Counted from the stretch's first letter, positions 1-12,734 are shown. The stretch: 64,000 nucleotides of DNA from Loxodes magnus (GCA_946699065.1 CAMPDV010001200.1:1-64000); one strand, 5' to 3'. The notes: generated from the sequence alone by a model not told the origin. Numbers and translations: made by a program.

Positions 1-1000
1 CATTTTTAAAAGATATTTCTGTTTTTCAATTTGTCTCTTATTCACTTTAATTTACCTAAAATATTAATTATAATAGCTAAGCTTTTTCTTTAAAATAGCT
101 TTCTTAATATTAGCTTCTCTGTTCTAATCTGTATCTAAAACCTAATAAAATCTAAATTATAATATTTTATCTTATTAATTATATAAAACTATCAATCAGC
201 AAAATATAAAAACATTAAATTTAACTAGTTTTTCCCTTATCTTTATTTGTTTTTCCTTAATAATCACAAAATGTTTTAAATATCTAGTGGTAAATTCTTT
301 TTGAATATAATAATCAATTACTTAAAGATCTTTGGCTGTTTCTCTAAATAATTTCGTTATAGCAATACTCTGAATCATTTATATATATTCATTTTTTATA
401 AATCAGTGACTCTTATATTTCACTTTTATTAATCTTACACTAAATTTGGCAAGCATTTCTTCCATTTAATCTTATATTTGAACTATCTATTATCTGCTTA
501 AGGATTTTTAGCAACTTATTTTTATTTTAGCTTTCTGACACTCTAAAAAATCACTATTTCAAAGTTCTTCAAAATGAATAATTTTTATTAATTTTATCTT
601 TATATAATTTTATTTAAAAAGAAGCTATTATTTTACCTTCTGTTATCTTTTGAAAAAACAAAAAAAGCTTTTATTTATTTTTATAATTTTAAGTCCTAAA
701 AATATAACTTTTTAATAGTTATTTAGTATCATTTATCTATTTCTTAAAAATTACCTTATATTCTAAAATAAATTAAATATTTCTATTAGCTGAAGCATAT
801 TCTTTATTTTTATTATTTTATATGCTATTTTTTATTATTTCTCTTCTCTATTTTATTAATGCAAAAGTTTCTCTTCATTACTGAACGTTCATTCCTTGTC
901 TAATAAAGTTTAATCTCTTTGTAAAAGTTTCAAATTGCTTTGAATTTTTTTCCAAAGTTTTTGCTTAAAAATAATTTGCTAAATAATATTGATAATTATA
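1..1000 (-). CDS. Probable coding exon, unrecognised; 3' end outside window
   Basis: On the - strand one frame reads as protein from about position 1000 to the window edge (about 330 codons, TAA/TAG as Gln, TGA as Trp). It is Lys/Gln/Ile-rich with helical stretches such as FIKNEYIQMIQSIA, KDLQVIDYYIQKEF and REANIKKAILKKK. These resemble a helical, perhaps IQ-like, scaffold, but I recognise no family. The + strand is T-rich here, as expected if the A-rich - strand is coding. No convincing ATG was found: the 5' end near 1000 could be a splice acceptor (TATTTAG at about 978-984). Openness alone is not evidence in this code; the call rests on composition and balanced residue use. Confidence 0.4.
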
Positions 1001-1194
1001 AATTAAATATACACAAGTAAAAAGCAATAAATAGGTTAAGATAGTAGTTAGTAGTAAAGTGTAAGTGACTTAATTAAGAGAGTTAATAATAAATAGATTT
1101 AACTAGATATAATATGTAAATAATAGGCAGCTTCTCTCATTAAGTAATTAGGTACCTATTTATTTATAAACTTCTTAAGTTATTAATTCTAAGA

Positions 1195-1265
1195 TCCGAG
1201 GTAGTATAGTGGCTAGTATTTCTGCCTGTCACGCAGACGACCCGGGTTCAATCCCCGGCCTCGGA
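1195..1265 (+). tRNA. tRNA-Asp (anticodon GUC)
   Basis: A complete cloverleaf. The acceptor stem is TCCGAGG with CCTCGGA, the D arm is GTAT-AGTGGCTA-GTAT, and the anticodon arm is TCTGC-CTGTCAC-GCAGA with anticodon GTC. The T arm is CCGGG-TTCAATC-CCCGG. The intact A box and the B box (GGTTCAATCC) are the internal Pol III promoter. No intron is present. Its G+C content contrasts sharply with the flanks. Confidence 0.96.
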
Positions 1266-1266
1266 G

Positions 1267-1273
1267 TTTTTTT
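1267..1273 (+). terminator. Pol III terminator of tRNA-Asp
   Basis: A run of seven T residues begins one base after the tRNA 3' end (discriminator G at 1266). This is a standard RNA polymerase III stop. Confidence 0.85.
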
Positions 1274-1319
1274 CTATACAGTTTAAAGTTAATTATACTT
1301 TTTGTATTTACTTAATTTA

Positions 1320-3140
1320 TTAGGGACATTATACTGGGCATATTAGGAAAGATAAGAGACTAAAATAGAATAAAAATAAGTAAGAAGCATAGCAATAGTA
1401 AAGGGATAAATGAAATTAGTAAAATAATGAAAGCAATTGAAAGCTTATAAATGATAAGAGGGAACTGAGAAAATAGAAAAGCTTTAATAAAGAAACTTAA
1501 AAGCAAAATAGATTTATAAAATGCATCAAATATTTAAAAACAACAAATGACTTTATATGTATATACCAAAAAGTATTATTTAAGTTATTAATCCTTCTAA
1601 GAAAATAATAAAACTAACATTATTTAGATTTATTTCAAAAAGGAATTTAACATTAGAGATGTAAAAGTTTATTTTAGGCTTCAAAAAATTTAAAAATAGT
1701 AAAGGCTTAAATTAATTTATAATTCAAGCTATTTTATAAATTATATGCCTAAATGCTAATTATTTTTAAATTACATTCATAAAAATCTAGAAGAACAACT
1801 TAGAATTCATATATAATCTTTAATAAGAGATTTATTAACTAATTTAAATTTATTTTTAAAGTAAAAGAATTAAGAAAACAGTGTTAAAGTAATTAATTTA
1901 TGAATTTTTATTTTCCTTTTTAGCTATTACAAATATTTATAATTAGCATTGATAGAGAAGGGAAACTATCTCATAATATCTTAATTTTACATTCTAATTT
2001 TATAATCAGATTTAAAAAAATAAGTTTTCTGATTATTCTCTTATGATATTTAGGAAGAACAACTAAATGAATTGATTTATCTCCTTAAATTTAGGATAGT
2101 TCTTTAAAGAGTCTGGCTTATATATAGAGCTAAAAATAGATCCATTAATTCTCAGATATATAAGGAATAGAATACTAAAATTAGAAAATTAAGGAGATTA
2201 AATTTTTTTTACTTGGCTATAGTAAGAATCTAGAGCTTGAATCTCTCTTCAAATTAGCTTCTATGCTTAGATTACTCTTAAGTCTACATTATTTTATTGC
2301 AAGCTTATATATTTAAAAATCATAAATCTGAAAGAATACAAGATGAAAACTCTTTCCAAACATTATTCTAGGACAAGCATTTACAAAGCTAAATTCTAGG
2401 ATTAAACCTTTTTACTTTCTAGTAAAAGTTTGAAAATATTAATTTCTGGGAATTCCATTTAAGGATACTCTTTATATTTAGATCTATTTTCGTAAAATTT
2501 AAAAAAATTTAATTTTATCCTTGATTTCAAATAAATAACTTAATCAAAAATCTTAATAATGACAATATTTACACTGAAGATTTAAATAACTCTTATAGAT
2601 ATTTAGGCCTTAAAATTAGCAACATATTTTAGGAATAAGTATATTTTGTTTAATTATGACTAAACTCTTTCCTTAAGTTTCTCACTAAAATCTACTAGCT
2701 TTTACTCAAATAAAAAGCTTTGAGTTGACTCTCATTTTTAAATTAATATACGAAATTATAGTTTGAAACTGGCTAAGCAAAGGTTCAGAGTACTCTATAT
2801 TCATAGAACTTTTGTCCACATACTTTATTTTTCTAAAGTTATAAAATTGAGTATCCAGAAAACTTCTGATTCCATAGATGAGAAACGAATTATTTCTATA
2901 AATGAAAATACATGAAGCTGAGCTTTTTTATTTATCTTGCTATAAGTTAATCAAATATTCTTATTTGCATCATAAACTCTTATAGTATCAAAGTTTTACT
3001 TCACTGTATAGTTAAATCCTCCTAATACATAGATTAAAAATTTAACTTAATTACTTCCAATTTACTCATAAGAGTTTCAAACTATTATATGCTAGTAAAT
3101 AATTCAGAACTCTTATTGAATTAATTAATTTCAACTTAAA
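1320..3140 (+). CDS. Candidate coding region, unrecognised
   Basis: The + strand is A-rich and translates, with TAA/TAG=Gln and TGA=Trp, into natural-looking leucine-rich protein, best between about 2230 and 3130 (for example LELESLFKLASMLRLLLSL and KSFELTLIFKLIYEII). Leu spacing recalls irregular leucine-rich or F-box-like repeat proteins and loosely the paralogous pair at 19.8-22.1 kb, but I could not align them firmly. It ends directly at the structured GC-rich block at 3143. No start or splice sites were assigned. It could be one or more exons, or non-coding DNA that happens to read well. Confidence 0.3.
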
Positions 3141-3142
3141 GG

Positions 3143-3430
3143 GTTTTGGACTGCGACTTCTTGCAGTTTAACGACCCCAACACTCCCTTCATGGGATAAC
3201 GGGGATATCCTGTTGCTTTCGAAAAGCAGCTGCCAGGGGGCTCCATCGCTATGGGCAGCCAGGCCTCAAGCCCCTACAAGGAGTGTATAATCAAGAGGAA
3301 GGCGTTCCCTTGCAAAGGTTGACTTTGACCAGGGACTTTCTCAGCGACAGGAAAGAACTTGTTCCTAGCCATAAAACCAGAAAGTATGATCCATAAGGTC
3401 AATCTCAGCTCCCACCATCTTTTTAATTAT
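3143..3430 (+). repeat. Structured GC-rich block, copy 1 (putative ncRNA or retroelement end)
   Basis: About 290 bases of roughly 50% G+C in a 20% G+C background. It contains several short hairpins: GCTTT-CGAA-AAGC near 3217, CCAT-CGCT-ATGG inside a larger GCTGCC/GGCAGC stem near 3230-3262, and CTTTC/GAAAG around the loop TCAGCGACAG near 3335-3355. It ends in CTTTTTAATT. An inverted, diverged second copy lies at 20877-21080. The two share the loop CTCAGCGACAGG and the 3' end, and the hairpin near the middle is kept by different bases. No snRNA, SRP RNA or RNase P signature was recognised. It may be a Pol III transcript family or the structured end of a retroelement. Confidence 0.6.
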
Positions 3431-3639
3431 AACTCTTATTGAATACTTTACATTAAGATATGCCGTTGAAATCTAATTATTATATAAAAAAATGGCCTTA
3501 AAAAATAGCAATCTCCAAACTAGACTAATAGAATACATAAAGAGTTATAAATTGATCTATAAAATCTACAAAACGAAAAGCTTAAACTCTAACAGGTAAT
3601 CTAAGAATTTTCAAGCAAAATATGTGTTCTAATTTAGCA

Positions 3640-5110
3640 AATTGATAAAAAAATGGAGTCTTAAAATCTTGTTCCCGCTTTTTCTTTAGCAAAGAAGAGA
3701 AAAAAGCTCTAGAGAAAAAGCAGGCATAAAAAAAGTATCAAGAGTCTTCTTCTCCTCACTTACAAAATTAATAAAGAACTTAATAACTAAAAAAAACACC
3801 TCCTAAAGTAATAAAAAGAAAGGAATCTAATATAATAACAGGAAAAGAACTTCCATCAAAGATAATTAAAAAGGAAATCAATATTTAACAGTTTGTATTT
3901 GAAATATCCAATCTCTAGGAAGAGATTAAAGTGCTTAAGTAGGAAAATTAAGAACTAAAAAGCTTATTATCGCTTGGATAAGATAACTTAGAGAATAGAA
4001 TTATTAACTAAGAAAGGGAACTCCAAGCATATTGTACATTTATACTGAACATAGATAAGAAACAGCAAGGCTTGGAAATATCGTATAAAAACAAGAGTTG
4101 GATCTTATTAAGCAAAAGAATATTAGCACAAACATAACTAATTAGACAAATTAGATGGAGATAGAATAAAAAGAGGTTATAAATCGAAAACCAATCAGAT
4201 AAGTAAGGAAGAAATGCTACTACTGTAAGAGTAAGTGACATTTGTACAAGAATTGCTAAAAATTTTAGAATTTCAAGAAAAAATTTTGGCGTAAAGAATA
4301 AGAAAAATACTAGAGGCTCTATTGTAACTAGCATAGAGATATTTACAGAAGAAAATGATGTGAAGTACCTTTTGAAATAATAAGAACAAGAAATCAAAGA
4401 AACTGAGAAGACCTTAGTGAAGATAATTTCATTAGAAAGTCAAGAATGATGAGAAGTGTTGCTGATAAAACAACTTATTTTAAACGGTGTCCAGATTGGC
4501 CCTGTTGAACATTTTAATTTCATTATCATTTAGCAAATTGATTAACAGAAACAGGAAAAAATAGATTAAAATAAGATATCGTAAGTAGATCTTCTGATCG
4601 GCAAATACACTCATTAATCCAGCAGACTGAAGAATTGCAAAGAATAAATTATGAAAAGAAACAGGAAATGCAAAATAGATAAACTATGATCCCATGGATG
4701 TAGAGACAGAGAGAGAAGAAATAAATTAAGCATTAATTTATTCATAAAGAAGACCGATAATAAGGTACTAATACTGCAAGAAGCAAGGTAAAAAGGTAAG
4801 AAACTGTTAGAGATTTTAGGAAAAAAACAGAAGTACAAAGAACGAAAGACATGAAATAAATTTTTAAAAATATTCAGTACAAAAAAAGAAAAATTATATA
4901 GGATAAAAGAACAATAAATCATTCAAGCAATATCTCAAATAGGAAGCAAGAGAACGGAACAAAAAACAATACGGATTTGAAGTAGGAAAGTTGATGAAGG
5001 TAAGTCTCAGTGGAAGCAAAGAAAAGCAAGAAATAATACAAGTTAACTCTGAAGAAAAAGATTTTTGATAAGAAAAAATTTATACAAATTCTAATTTTGT
5101 GATTAACCAA
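3640..5110 (+). mobile_element. Degenerate ORF1-type retroelement remnants (coiled coil + CCHC)
   Basis: Two diverged ORF1-type sequences in tandem. The first has a glutamate/lysine-rich coiled coil from about 3890 and then a zinc knuckle at 4215-4256, CYYCKSKWHLYKNC (C-X2-C-X4-H-X4-C, Trp encoded by TGA), followed by a basic tail. The second, about 4590-5100, has a coiled coil and a decayed knuckle near 4758-4797 (YQYCKKQGKKVRNC). CCHC knuckles after a coiled coil typify retroelement nucleic-acid-binding ORF1/Gag-like proteins. The coiled-coil and knuckle frames differ, so these are old copies. Relatives lie at 8.2, 16.4, 59.1, 60.1 and 63 kb. Confidence 0.65.
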
Positions 5111-5689
5111 ATAAAAGTGTAGTCACTTTAATAAATTATGTTATGTTATAAATAGTATTAATTAGTTAAATTCTAAAATTTAATTACCAAGTTATTAAGC
5201 CAGATTATTTGCTCTGTCTAAAAAGGATGATATTTAAAGATAAAATACTCTTTTTATATGGATATCATAATTAAGAATTTATCAAGCTTTATTAGATTAA
5301 AAAATAATCTTAAAAACGTTATCTACACAGATTTTAGAAATAAAAAAAAATAATAGGCAAAGGTAAAATATAAAAATCTTAGCAGAAATACTTAAATCAT
5401 GTTTAAGTAAGCTAACCATCTAATAAGCCAAAATAATAGTAAAAACTTTTGATCATAGATCGCGTAGCATCACACTGGCGAGTAGTTCTTTAAAAAATGT
5501 TTTATTAGTTATTATGAAAGTCTTTCGGAAACTTACCTATGTGCTAGCATTTCCTTATATCAGCTTTAACTCTATAGGATTATGGACGTAATATATGCCT
5601 AAGAAACCTTAGAATCTGAGCTTCTTTCAACTTGCTATTAATTTAAATCTCAAGGTCTGAGTTCTCTCTTGATTCCTGCCAAGATTCTT

Positions 5690-5795
5690 GCTTTTCGCTT
5701 TTTCACATAACAGGTACTTCCTGGTACAAAAATTTTCCTTCGCTCATAGTTGGAGGATTGCTCCTTCCTATTTAAATTAAAATGAATAAAATGAA
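5690..5795 (+). repeat. Hairpin-TATTTAAA repeat, copy 1
   Basis: A G+C-richer stretch. It holds a TTTTCGCT motif, a small inverted repeat (GGTACTTCCTGGTAC), a second hairpin (GGAGGATTGCTCCTTCC) and a closing CCTATTTAAATTAAAAT. The same order of motifs recurs at 9310-9405 and, less well, at 11070-11345. It is probably the conserved 5' or 3' end of a retroelement family. Confidence 0.55.
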
Positions 5796-5869
5796 GTTTA
5801 TTCTTAACTAGTAATAGCAATTTATTTAAAATTGAGGAATTAATGTCTTTGATAAGCTTTAAAACTTAA

Positions 5870-7990
5870 ATTAAATAGATTTTAACTTATCAAACATAAA
5901 AATAAATGGAATTTATAAAATTAAATCTTTTATCCTCTTTTTACTGGGATAGATATTAAGGATATCGTAACTAAACTAGCAAGCAATAAAGCTAAAGGTA
6001 GCGATGTACTAAAAGCTGAATTTTTAATTAGGAGATCATGAATTATATAAAATAGTTGCAAATTTTGCTAATAATGTGCTAAGAATTCTCAATATTCTAG
6101 ATGCAATTAAAAAATAAGCATTCTTCCTATCTTCAAAAAGGAAAGTAAAAGCAATAGACGAAATTGGCGTCCTATTACTTTATTAAATTGCTTAGTTAAA
6201 ATTTACGGCAAAAGTAATAGCTTAACACTTTTGCAATTGTAGATATGAGTGTAATATCTGCATCAAGCTTAGTTTAAATTTCTTCGTAAACTCTCGATCA
6301 CTTAATAAATTTGAAATATCTAGTAGATTATTGACTTACATCAAAGATTATCACGGAAAAGACAACTAAGAGCCACACTATTAGGTGTAGAGAAAATGTT
6401 GATAGCATTTCCAGAAAATTACTTTTTAATCATCTTAAAAGATTTAGACTACCTTTGGATTTAATTCTCGCAATAGAATAATTCTATAAAAGCATTGTTG
6501 CTAATTTTATTATTAGAGATGTTTTGCAAGATATTTAAATTTAGAAACGGAGCTTTGTAAGGAAGATGTCATAATCCTACAGTTGCTCGCGAAATGACAT
6601 TTTTGTAAGATTCTTAGAAGAAAACTAAAAAAATATGGATTTAAGATTTGTTCGAAAACTTTTGTTACAAGATGTTTCGCAGATAATTTAATAATATTTT
6701 TAGATTCTTAAAAAACATAAAAACTACTCAAAGCTACAGCAACAGATTTTACTAGAGTTAAACTTAACATTAATATAGCTAAATGTGAATCGATAGATTT
6801 TCGAAGAAATAAGGAGATTATAATAACGTGGATTTAAATATTAACAGTATTTCAATAGTTTAAAGGATGAATTCACTTACCTAGGCTATAAATGAAAAAA
6901 TAAACAAAATTACAAAATTCATTGTGCCACAAAGGTTTGTGAGTATAGAAGATAAATTTTTAAAGCCATTACAGTTCTTTCAAAATATGATATATCGTCC
7001 CAATTGGCTTTAAAAATTTTTTAAATGTTTATTTACAAAAGCTGAATATGGAAATGATATAACATCTTGAGATCTAAATTTAGAAATTAAATGATTGTTA
7101 GAGAAAAAAATCACAAAGATTCATATCAAAATTAGCCTTTAAATCTACAAAATCTACATTTAATGAATCATGCTTTATTGATTTGAATTGGCTTCCTTTC
7201 AAATATATAGTAACACTGAGATTCATGCGATTCTTCTAGAAGGTAGTTAAATATAGTTAGGGTAATCCTCAATTCGATATAGCTTTCTTATTTAATAAAT
7301 GCAATTAGTTCAAGTTACCTTATTTTAATCATTAAATAAAAATAATAATTATATTAATTTGATATTTAAAGAGCTCAGAACTTAAATGAATTTAATAAGT
7401 GCATTCAGGACCAAATTAACAAACTATTTTTCTAAGAATTTCTTCAGAAGAATGCAATCATGTCAATCATTTATAGAATGGCCGATTAAATATAAAGTAA
7501 TTAAAAGGTTTTTCCTTAAACTAAATTTAATAAGTAATTTATGCAGGAGACTTAATCTATCTATAAACTGAGGACTTATTCCTACGATTTTTAGTTTGAA
7601 CAAAGTTAGTGGCACATTAATATTTAATTAAATACATTTTGCTTAAGTGGTTAGGATTTTGATGAGTTCGATCACATTTTCTATTGTTTTTATTATGCAG
7701 ATATTCTTTAAGAATTTAATAGTCATCATATTATTATTTGAAAAGATCTCAAAAGACTAATATTGTATGAATAAAACTATATCAATTGAAATTTCACTAA
7801 AAACAAATTCCTAAAGTAGAATAATTTGCATCAATTTTTTATAAGGAACTAAGAAAGATAGATTGGAGATTTTCAAGTTCCAAGAAGAAAATAAAATAAA
7901 TCTCTTTAATCAAGAATAAGAAAATTAGTAGGAAAAATTAGAATGAGACATTGTTTATGCTTAAGAAACTTATTATTTGCATATTGAATG
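5870..7990 (+). mobile_element. Old LINE fragment: reverse transcriptase and C-terminal knuckle
   Basis: A non-LTR retrotransposon ORF2 remnant. In order: a KAKGSDVLKAEFL-like segment (~5990-6030), RRNWRPITLLNC (6156-6191), an FADNL version of the catalytic FADD box (6675-6689, with Asn for the second Asp), an NIAKCE-like segment after it, then FNESCFIDLNWLPF (~7158-7200) and a C-terminal CLSG...H...C motif (7640-7687). The last two also occur in the full-length LINE at 36.7-43.3 kb, so the two are related. Frames break repeatedly and the endonuclease part is missing, so the copy is dead. It is followed closely by an ORF1-type element. Confidence 0.75.
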
Positions 7991-8229
7991 ATTTAAATAT
8001 CATATTTATACTTAAAGCCAAAATTTTCTATATTATAATAGTACAAAACATTTTTCAAGGGAATTTAAGCTTACAATATAAGTGAATTTAGCAGATAGAA
8101 GCTTAAGAAATAGATATCAAAAATTAAATTACAATGATAGCTAGAATTAGAAAGAAAAAAAAATTGAACTAAGAATTTATGAAGAGCAAGCTATAAAATA
8201 TATTTAATTAAATTGAAAGGAAAAAATCT

Positions 8230-9092
8230 CGAGCTTTAAAAGGGAGTTTAACTTCTAAGAAATAGTAGGCTGGTACTTAGTGGCAATAAGAGAAGCAGAA
8301 ACATCTTCAGAAAGTTGCACATGTACTAACCCAACATTGGAAAAAAAACCTAGGAAACAAGTGAAGTCCGCTTTGCATCAAGAAATTACAGAGTTCGATC
8401 CCTCTGGCCAGATGAGTATGGAATAGCTCATAAAAATAGTACTAAACCTTCAGGAAGAGGGCAGGAAGTTCAGAAAGGAGAAAAGGAAAGGATAATCAGA
8501 AGCTGACAGAAAAAATCCAGCATAGATTTCAAGACACCTTAGATCTCAGAATGGTTAATCTAGAGAGGAAGATCGAAGCTCTTTGGAATTACTAACGAGA
8601 GTAATTCAGTTAAACGAACTCTCAAGTGGAGAGAATCCAAGCTTAGAATTCTTAGATTCAAAACCTTTTACAGAGGCAGAAGACACAGACTTAACTAGAA
8701 CAGAACGAAAAAATGGAGATTGAAAAGACTCCTCAAGAAATAAAAGAAGAAAAATAGATTAGGATTTAGAAAACATGCTATTATTCTAAAAGTAAATATC
8801 ATCTGTGAATAACTGCGCATAATTTTGAAAAATCAAGGAAATATTATGACAGAAACAAATTTAATAGCAAATTACGAGAAGGAAAAATTAGATCTGATGT
8901 GTAGAGAATGGAGCAGTTTACAGGTTGAAAGTGGATTTGGAATCTGAAATAGAAGTTTTAAGATGGAAGTAAAATAAGACAAGAATCTTGAGTGCTAAAG
9001 CTCGTAGGAAACTAGACCCAAACTTCCAAATACTTTGAGGTGGTGAATTGTCGGATACTGTAGACATTTTTATAATAATAATAATTAAATTG
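8230..9092 (+). mobile_element. ORF1-type retroelement copy, degenerate
   Basis: This copy matches the element at 59.1 kb protein to protein: ITEFDPSGQMSMEQLIKIVL here against VSEFNPSDQMGMEQLIQVVL there, plus an ETSSE...TC motif upstream of both. A coiled coil follows, then a damaged CCHC knuckle near 8775-8816 in which the second and third zinc ligands no longer line up. The 3' end is G+C-richer (about 9005-9065) and finishes in an (ATA)n run at 9071-9085, the same tail type as the other copies. No endonuclease or reverse transcriptase is present, so it must have been moved in trans. Confidence 0.7.
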
Positions 9093-9309
9093 AAATAAAA
9101 TTAAAAATCAAATATCATAATGAAAATTCAAGAAAGAATCGAATTTGAAAGATGAGAATAGCAAACCATTAAAAAAATGAGATTAAATATCAGATAAAAA
9201 TAATCATGCAAGAATTATGACCTTCAAAGTAGATTATCACTAACAATATGTTTAAAAAATAGACAAGTATTAAGATTTTAAACCAAAAAAAATCTAGAGG
9301 ATTGAAACT

Positions 9310-9405
9310 TTTGCTCAGTTTTTCGCTCCTGAAGTACTTCCTTGTACTATGAGTTAAGTTAATCTCAGTTGGAGGGTTGCTCCTCCCTATTTAAAATAAA
9401 ATATA
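9310..9405 (+). repeat. Hairpin-TATTTAAA repeat, copy 2
   Basis: It aligns with 5690-5795. The order is TTTTTCGCT, the inverted repeat GTACTTCCTTGTAC, then AGTTGGAGGGTTGCTCCTCCC (GGAGG/CCTCC stem), then TATTTAAAATAAAAT. The GGAGG/CCTCC stem is better paired here than in copy 1. Confidence 0.55.
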
Positions 9406-9429
9406 TATAATAGAGAAAAAAATATTTTT

Positions 9430-9990
9430 GTGATTTTTCGAGATATTACAAACTTTTCCTCACATCCTACTAAATAATTTTTCTTGCGAATATAAAAAAG
9501 TCTATAAAATCAGTAAAATTATACATTCCACTAAGTTATCTTGTCATTTTCAACATTTTACTCTTATATTATTTTAATAACTAAATTTAGAAACAACCTT
9601 TTTTAGAAAGATAATTAATAATTTATTTAGTATTCTTAAGAGTCTTTTAATCCCTAACCAGCCAGCCTCCAATGCTGCTTGGAAGTTAAATTAAATTCAT
9701 TCATTGTTAATATTTCTCTTTTTAATCTCTTATCAAACTTTCTTGTCGATTAACTCCTCTTTGCAAAAAAAAATAACTCTCTCAGTTCATAAATCAATTC
9801 TTAGTTGATATATCTTAGTAATTATATATTTCTTTTAATTATTATCCACTAATTTCTTTCTAATTATATTATTTTATCCTTTCTTTTACCAATAAATTTA
9901 TTTTAAATTATTGAAATGTTTTTTATTTTTATCAGTAAGTATGATCTAATATCAGTAATAATATAATTAGTTAATTTTTCTATTTCTTTC
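9430..9990 (-). CDS. Probable coding exon, unrecognised
   Basis: On the - strand one frame reads continuously through 9541-9960 as plausible protein, with stretches such as RIDLWTERVIFFCKEELIDK and FQAALEAGWLGIKRLLRIL. It uses TAA/TAG as Gln and TGA as Trp. Mixed polar and hydrophobic residues with Trp, Gly and Ala argue for real coding sequence. I recognise no domain. Similar composition continues upstream to about 10290, possibly as further exons. Its 3' side abuts the repeat at 9310-9405. No start or stop was assigned. Confidence 0.4.
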
Positions 9991-10299
9991 ATTTTTTATT
10001 TCTTCTATATGCATTTGGTAAATTTCTTAAATATATTATATTATTTATCGTTAACTTACTGTAAAATCAATTATTTAACTAAATTATTTGCTTTATTGAT
10101 TTTATTTGATAGATTTATTATTTTTGCTTTCTTGCAATTAGAAAGCTTTGTTTTTCATTTTTGTCACATAAGTTTTGAAATTATTTATTCTTACTTATTA
10201 AATAGTTCATTTTTAAACGCTATCAAAATTTTATTTAAGAAAGCATACAATATAAAAAATTCTAGTATTACAATCTTTTAAACATCTTTTAGAGCTTAA

Positions 10300-11040
10300 G
10301 TTAGCATAAAAATAGTTAAAATTTTGGGGATAAAACAAACTAAAGAGAAATATTATGATTAAATAATTAACACAAAGGAATTTAATAAAATAGATAGTTT
10401 AAAAACGGATTTAAGCATGTAACTGCTAGATGGCTAATATCATTATTAAAAAAAGACGAGAATTACAATTATGATAAAATGGTAAGCAAAAACTACTTTT
10501 AAACTTAGGAAAAATATGGATTATTTAATCTATTATACAATCAATATTTATAAGAATAAATATCAGATTTATTTAAAATTATTAAGCGATTACATTTAAC
10601 TTTTTAAACATAAACGTTTATATTAATTTAAATAACTTCACTTTGTTATTTAAAAATTAATATTCCAATATTAGTTAGCAACAATAAATATAAATTAAAC
10701 AAATATATAAAAACTTAAGTTAATTATTAAAATTCTTATTCAACTAAAAATAATAGAAGTAAAATTAAGATTTTTAAATTGTATATTTATGAAATAATCA
10801 CCCATAAGTTTAAATTTTATTTTTATTTAATGCTTTATGCATTTATTTAAATGATAATGGTATATAAAATTGTAATAATATATAAAAAATTTTGTATTAT
10901 GCTAATGTTTAATTTTTTATTTTATAAAAAGATGTAAAATATAATTGAAATATAAATTAAAAGTGATTATATCTAAAAAATTTAAGATTTATAGTCTAAA
11001 GGGGTTGATATTTAAAGGCAAATTTAAAAGATAATTTTAT
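10300..11040. other. A+T-rich intergenic DNA
   Basis: I see no homology, structured block or repeat. Neither strand shows a clear base skew. Confidence 0.4.
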
Positions 11041-11069
11041 TTAATGTCGAAATTTTTTTTTATGGGTCT

Positions 11070-11345
11070 CTCTATCCTTGTTTTCTCTTCCTGCAGTACG
11101 TCTCTGTAATTTTTCCTTCCAAAGCATAGGATAAAATATGCGATTACAGGTACATCTTTCCTTGATCTATGATGAAGAAAGTTTCCTCCTGGCATTCAGA
11201 GTTCTCCAGCTTGTTGAATCTTCCTTCTCTTGTTCTTAGTTTCTCTTCCTCTGATTTATCCTCCGTCCGCGCTCATTTTTTAGCTGGCTTGCTGAGCCTC
11301 CAAGCTGCATCTGAAGGAAAGGGCTTTCCACCCTATTTAAAATAT
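11070..11345 (+). repeat. Hairpin-TATTTAAA repeat, copy 3 (diverged)
   Basis: A G+C-richer stretch that ends in a hairpin GGAAAGGGCTTTCC followed by ACCCTATTTAAAAT. This is the same ending style as copies 1 and 2, but its upstream part is longer and only loosely similar. It may be a different subfamily of the same retroelement end. Confidence 0.4.
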
Positions 11346-11349
11346 TATA

Positions 11350-12730
11350 TATACTTAATAATAAACTTTGTAAACTTTTATTTTTGTTGTATGTATTTAT
11401 TAAGTCTTTTATCTAAAAAATTTCTTATATTAGAAGATTTTATAGTTTTCCAAGCTTCCAATACTTTATTCAGTCCATTAAAAGACTTTTTTTTTATACA
11501 GAATTAATTTATTTTATGTTATTTTTTCCATCTTTTTTTTAATTTTTGCTTATTTCTTATTTATTAGTACATTTTTAAAGAATTTTGCTCTTTTCTTCTA
11601 TGACTCTTTATAAAAAAAATTTAGTTCGTACTAAAAGACTCCTGTTGTGCAAAAACTCTGAAAAAAAAAAGGCTTTTACATTTTTGTCAATTTTGAAGCC
11701 ATTTTATAAACTCTCCGATTTCAAACTCTATTTTTTTGTTATTTTTCTCTTTAATACTCTATTATTAATTTTTAAAAATTTAATGTTTTATAAACTCTTA
11801 TCTATTGCTTTCCCTTAGTTCAAAACCAAATCAAATCTTTTTTTCAAATCCAAAATCCAAAATTTTTTGAATTTGCTTTTTTTAAATTTTCATTCCGTTT
11901 TAACTTTTTTTATCCCAATTTCTCTAACTTTATTCCGTCCGAAAAATTTCCTCTAATGTTAATCGATGAGAAAAAAACAAATTTTTTATTCTTGCATTTT
12001 CAGACTTGATCTAACACTTAATTTTAAAAAAGAAAATAATATATAATAATTTACTATCGTAAAAATATTCTTCTTGTCGCAAAAAAATACTATATATAGA
12101 AATAAAATGAATTTATCAAAATATACTTGAAAAAATTCCCTTTGAATCAAAAAAAGAGATAATTAAAATTAAAAAATTTATAAATACACTTAGCTTAAAA
12201 TGTAAGCACTTAAAAATATACATGATATGAATGAACACAAAAAAAATAAATGAAAAAACTTTTACCAGCCCATCTCAAAAATTTCCTTTTATTTCATAGC
12301 TTAGATAAAAATAAAAAATAACCTGTAAATTCTGCTTGAAATTTTATAAACCTTTAATTAAAATATAAAATAATCAAAAAATCCTCAAAGCAATTAAAAA
12401 AAACTTTTATAGTCCTAATTACCCTCTTTTTAAATTTATTAAATAAAAATATAATATCCAATTTCTTACTAGCAACTCACTTAGAAAAAAATGTTCCAAA
12501 ATTCAAGTTATTTAACCTACTTAATTTCCTTCAACTTAATTTATGTAAAAAAACATACAAACTTTTTTAATAACTAAATAATTTAAAACATAAATTAACT
12601 TCAACTTAAATAAAAAACTTAATATCACCTTGAACCTTTTCAACTCCATAGAATAATTATTCAAACAGACTTTAAAAAACTCAAATAATTAACTTAATCG
12701 TAAAATAAAAATTCTAAATGTTAAATGCTC
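11350..12730. other. A+T-rich region, nothing firm
   Basis: The + strand is T-rich at 11400-12000, and the - strand gives weakly protein-like sequence there, perhaps a decayed exon. From 12000 to 12730 it is simple A/T-rich DNA. I see no homology. Confidence 0.35.
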
Positions 12731-12734
12731 TATC

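Noticed and set aside
10009-10281. 90-codon standard-code ORF on +
   Set aside because: Standard-code ORFs are not meaningful here. The base skew favours coding on the opposite strand, and the hydrophobic translation is what T-rich DNA gives.
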